This document shows positions 52,624-52,742 of a stretch of 52,742 nucleotides of DNA, in pieces. Source of the DNA: a bacterium (GTDB taxonomy: Bacteria; Pseudomonadota; Alphaproteobacteria; Ferrovibrionales; Ferrovibrionaceae). The DNA is taken from NCBI GenBank assembly GCA_022844005.1, contig JALHMN010000009.1:1-52742 (forward strand). Reading direction: 5' to 3'. The number at the start of each line of letters is the position of its first letter. The stretch's first letter is position 1. The position numbers and the translations under genes are program-made. The notes beneath the pieces were generated by a model that was not told the DNA's origin, made no database searches, and worked only from the letters and a program-made list of their open reading frames with translations.

Positions 52624-52742
52624 TGGACCCCTCTCTGACACGATCAGCCGGAACCGGTTTCGGCGCTGGCCTCGTACCGCCGGCAGCAGCTTTTCCTGTC
52701 CGAAGACGGCGCGCAAGACCGCTCGCCATCCGGTGCGTCTTT

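Overview
The window is GC-rich chromosomal DNA with dense, mostly ATGA/TGATG-coupled operons. It carries alphaproteobacterial marker linkages: pyrF-trpF-trpB-trpA-accD-folC, mnmE-mnmG-rsmG-parA-parB with parS, and ppsR facing away from hemE-hemH-hemJ. A Rhodospirillales-like alphaproteobacterium fits best. The species cannot be named from sequence reading alone. No rRNA, tRNA, CRISPR array or insertion sequence was recognised.

Layout. 1-5.1 kb (minus): tryptophan/pyrimidine/fatty-acid/folate operon. 5.2-5.9 kb: Phd/PIN toxin-antitoxin pair. 6.0 kb: methylmalonyl-CoA epimerase, followed by a dispersed palindromic repeat. 6.6-12.2 kb: a catabolic locus with two divergent arms, acyl-CoA ligase/orphan substrate-binding protein/dienelactone hydrolase on minus and LacI regulator/SDR on plus, with two LacI-type operator-like sites between them. 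12.2-15.6 kb: HlyD-MFS-TetR efflux operon. 15.6-17.7 kb: a degenerate EAL-like protein and a PEP-CTERM protein. 18-21.6 kb: an accessory patch with an XRE-cupin regulator, two GNATs, a Tse2-like ADP-ribosyltransferase-toxin candidate with a small partner, a PIN toxin-antitoxin pair and an AT-richer GIY-YIG gene. 21.7-27.8 kb (minus): the partition and tRNA-modification cluster, with one perfect and one near-perfect parS. 28-31 kb: a second PEP-CTERM-like protein, a DUF6489-type protein, an Asp/Glu/hydantoin racemase homologue and ppsR. 31.09-31.42 kb: probable chromosomal origin. 31.4-33.9 kb: haem operon hemE-hemH-hemJ. 34-43 kb: glutamine amidotransferase, sensor kinase, serB, M20 peptidase, MFS, DUF2125, coq9, def. 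43.2-51.4 kb: a signalling block with a 2110-residue, ten-PAS hybrid kinase, a LuxR-type regulator, a single-domain receiver and a PAS_5-type protein. 51.5-52.6 kb: RidA and an ATC-hydrolase-like protein.

How it works together. Around the presumed origin, ppsR and the mnm/par genes run left and the hem genes run right, so core genes are co-directional with replication, and parS lies about 7 kb from the origin. Accessory material (toxin-antitoxin pairs, GIY-YIG, palindromic repeats) has accumulated next to parB and even between parA and parB. The most unusual features are the periodic PAS array (anchor spacing 132 or 139 residues), the Tse2-like toxin candidate, the origin-adjacent hairpin in the hemE leader, and a racemase homologue lacking its second catalytic cysteine.
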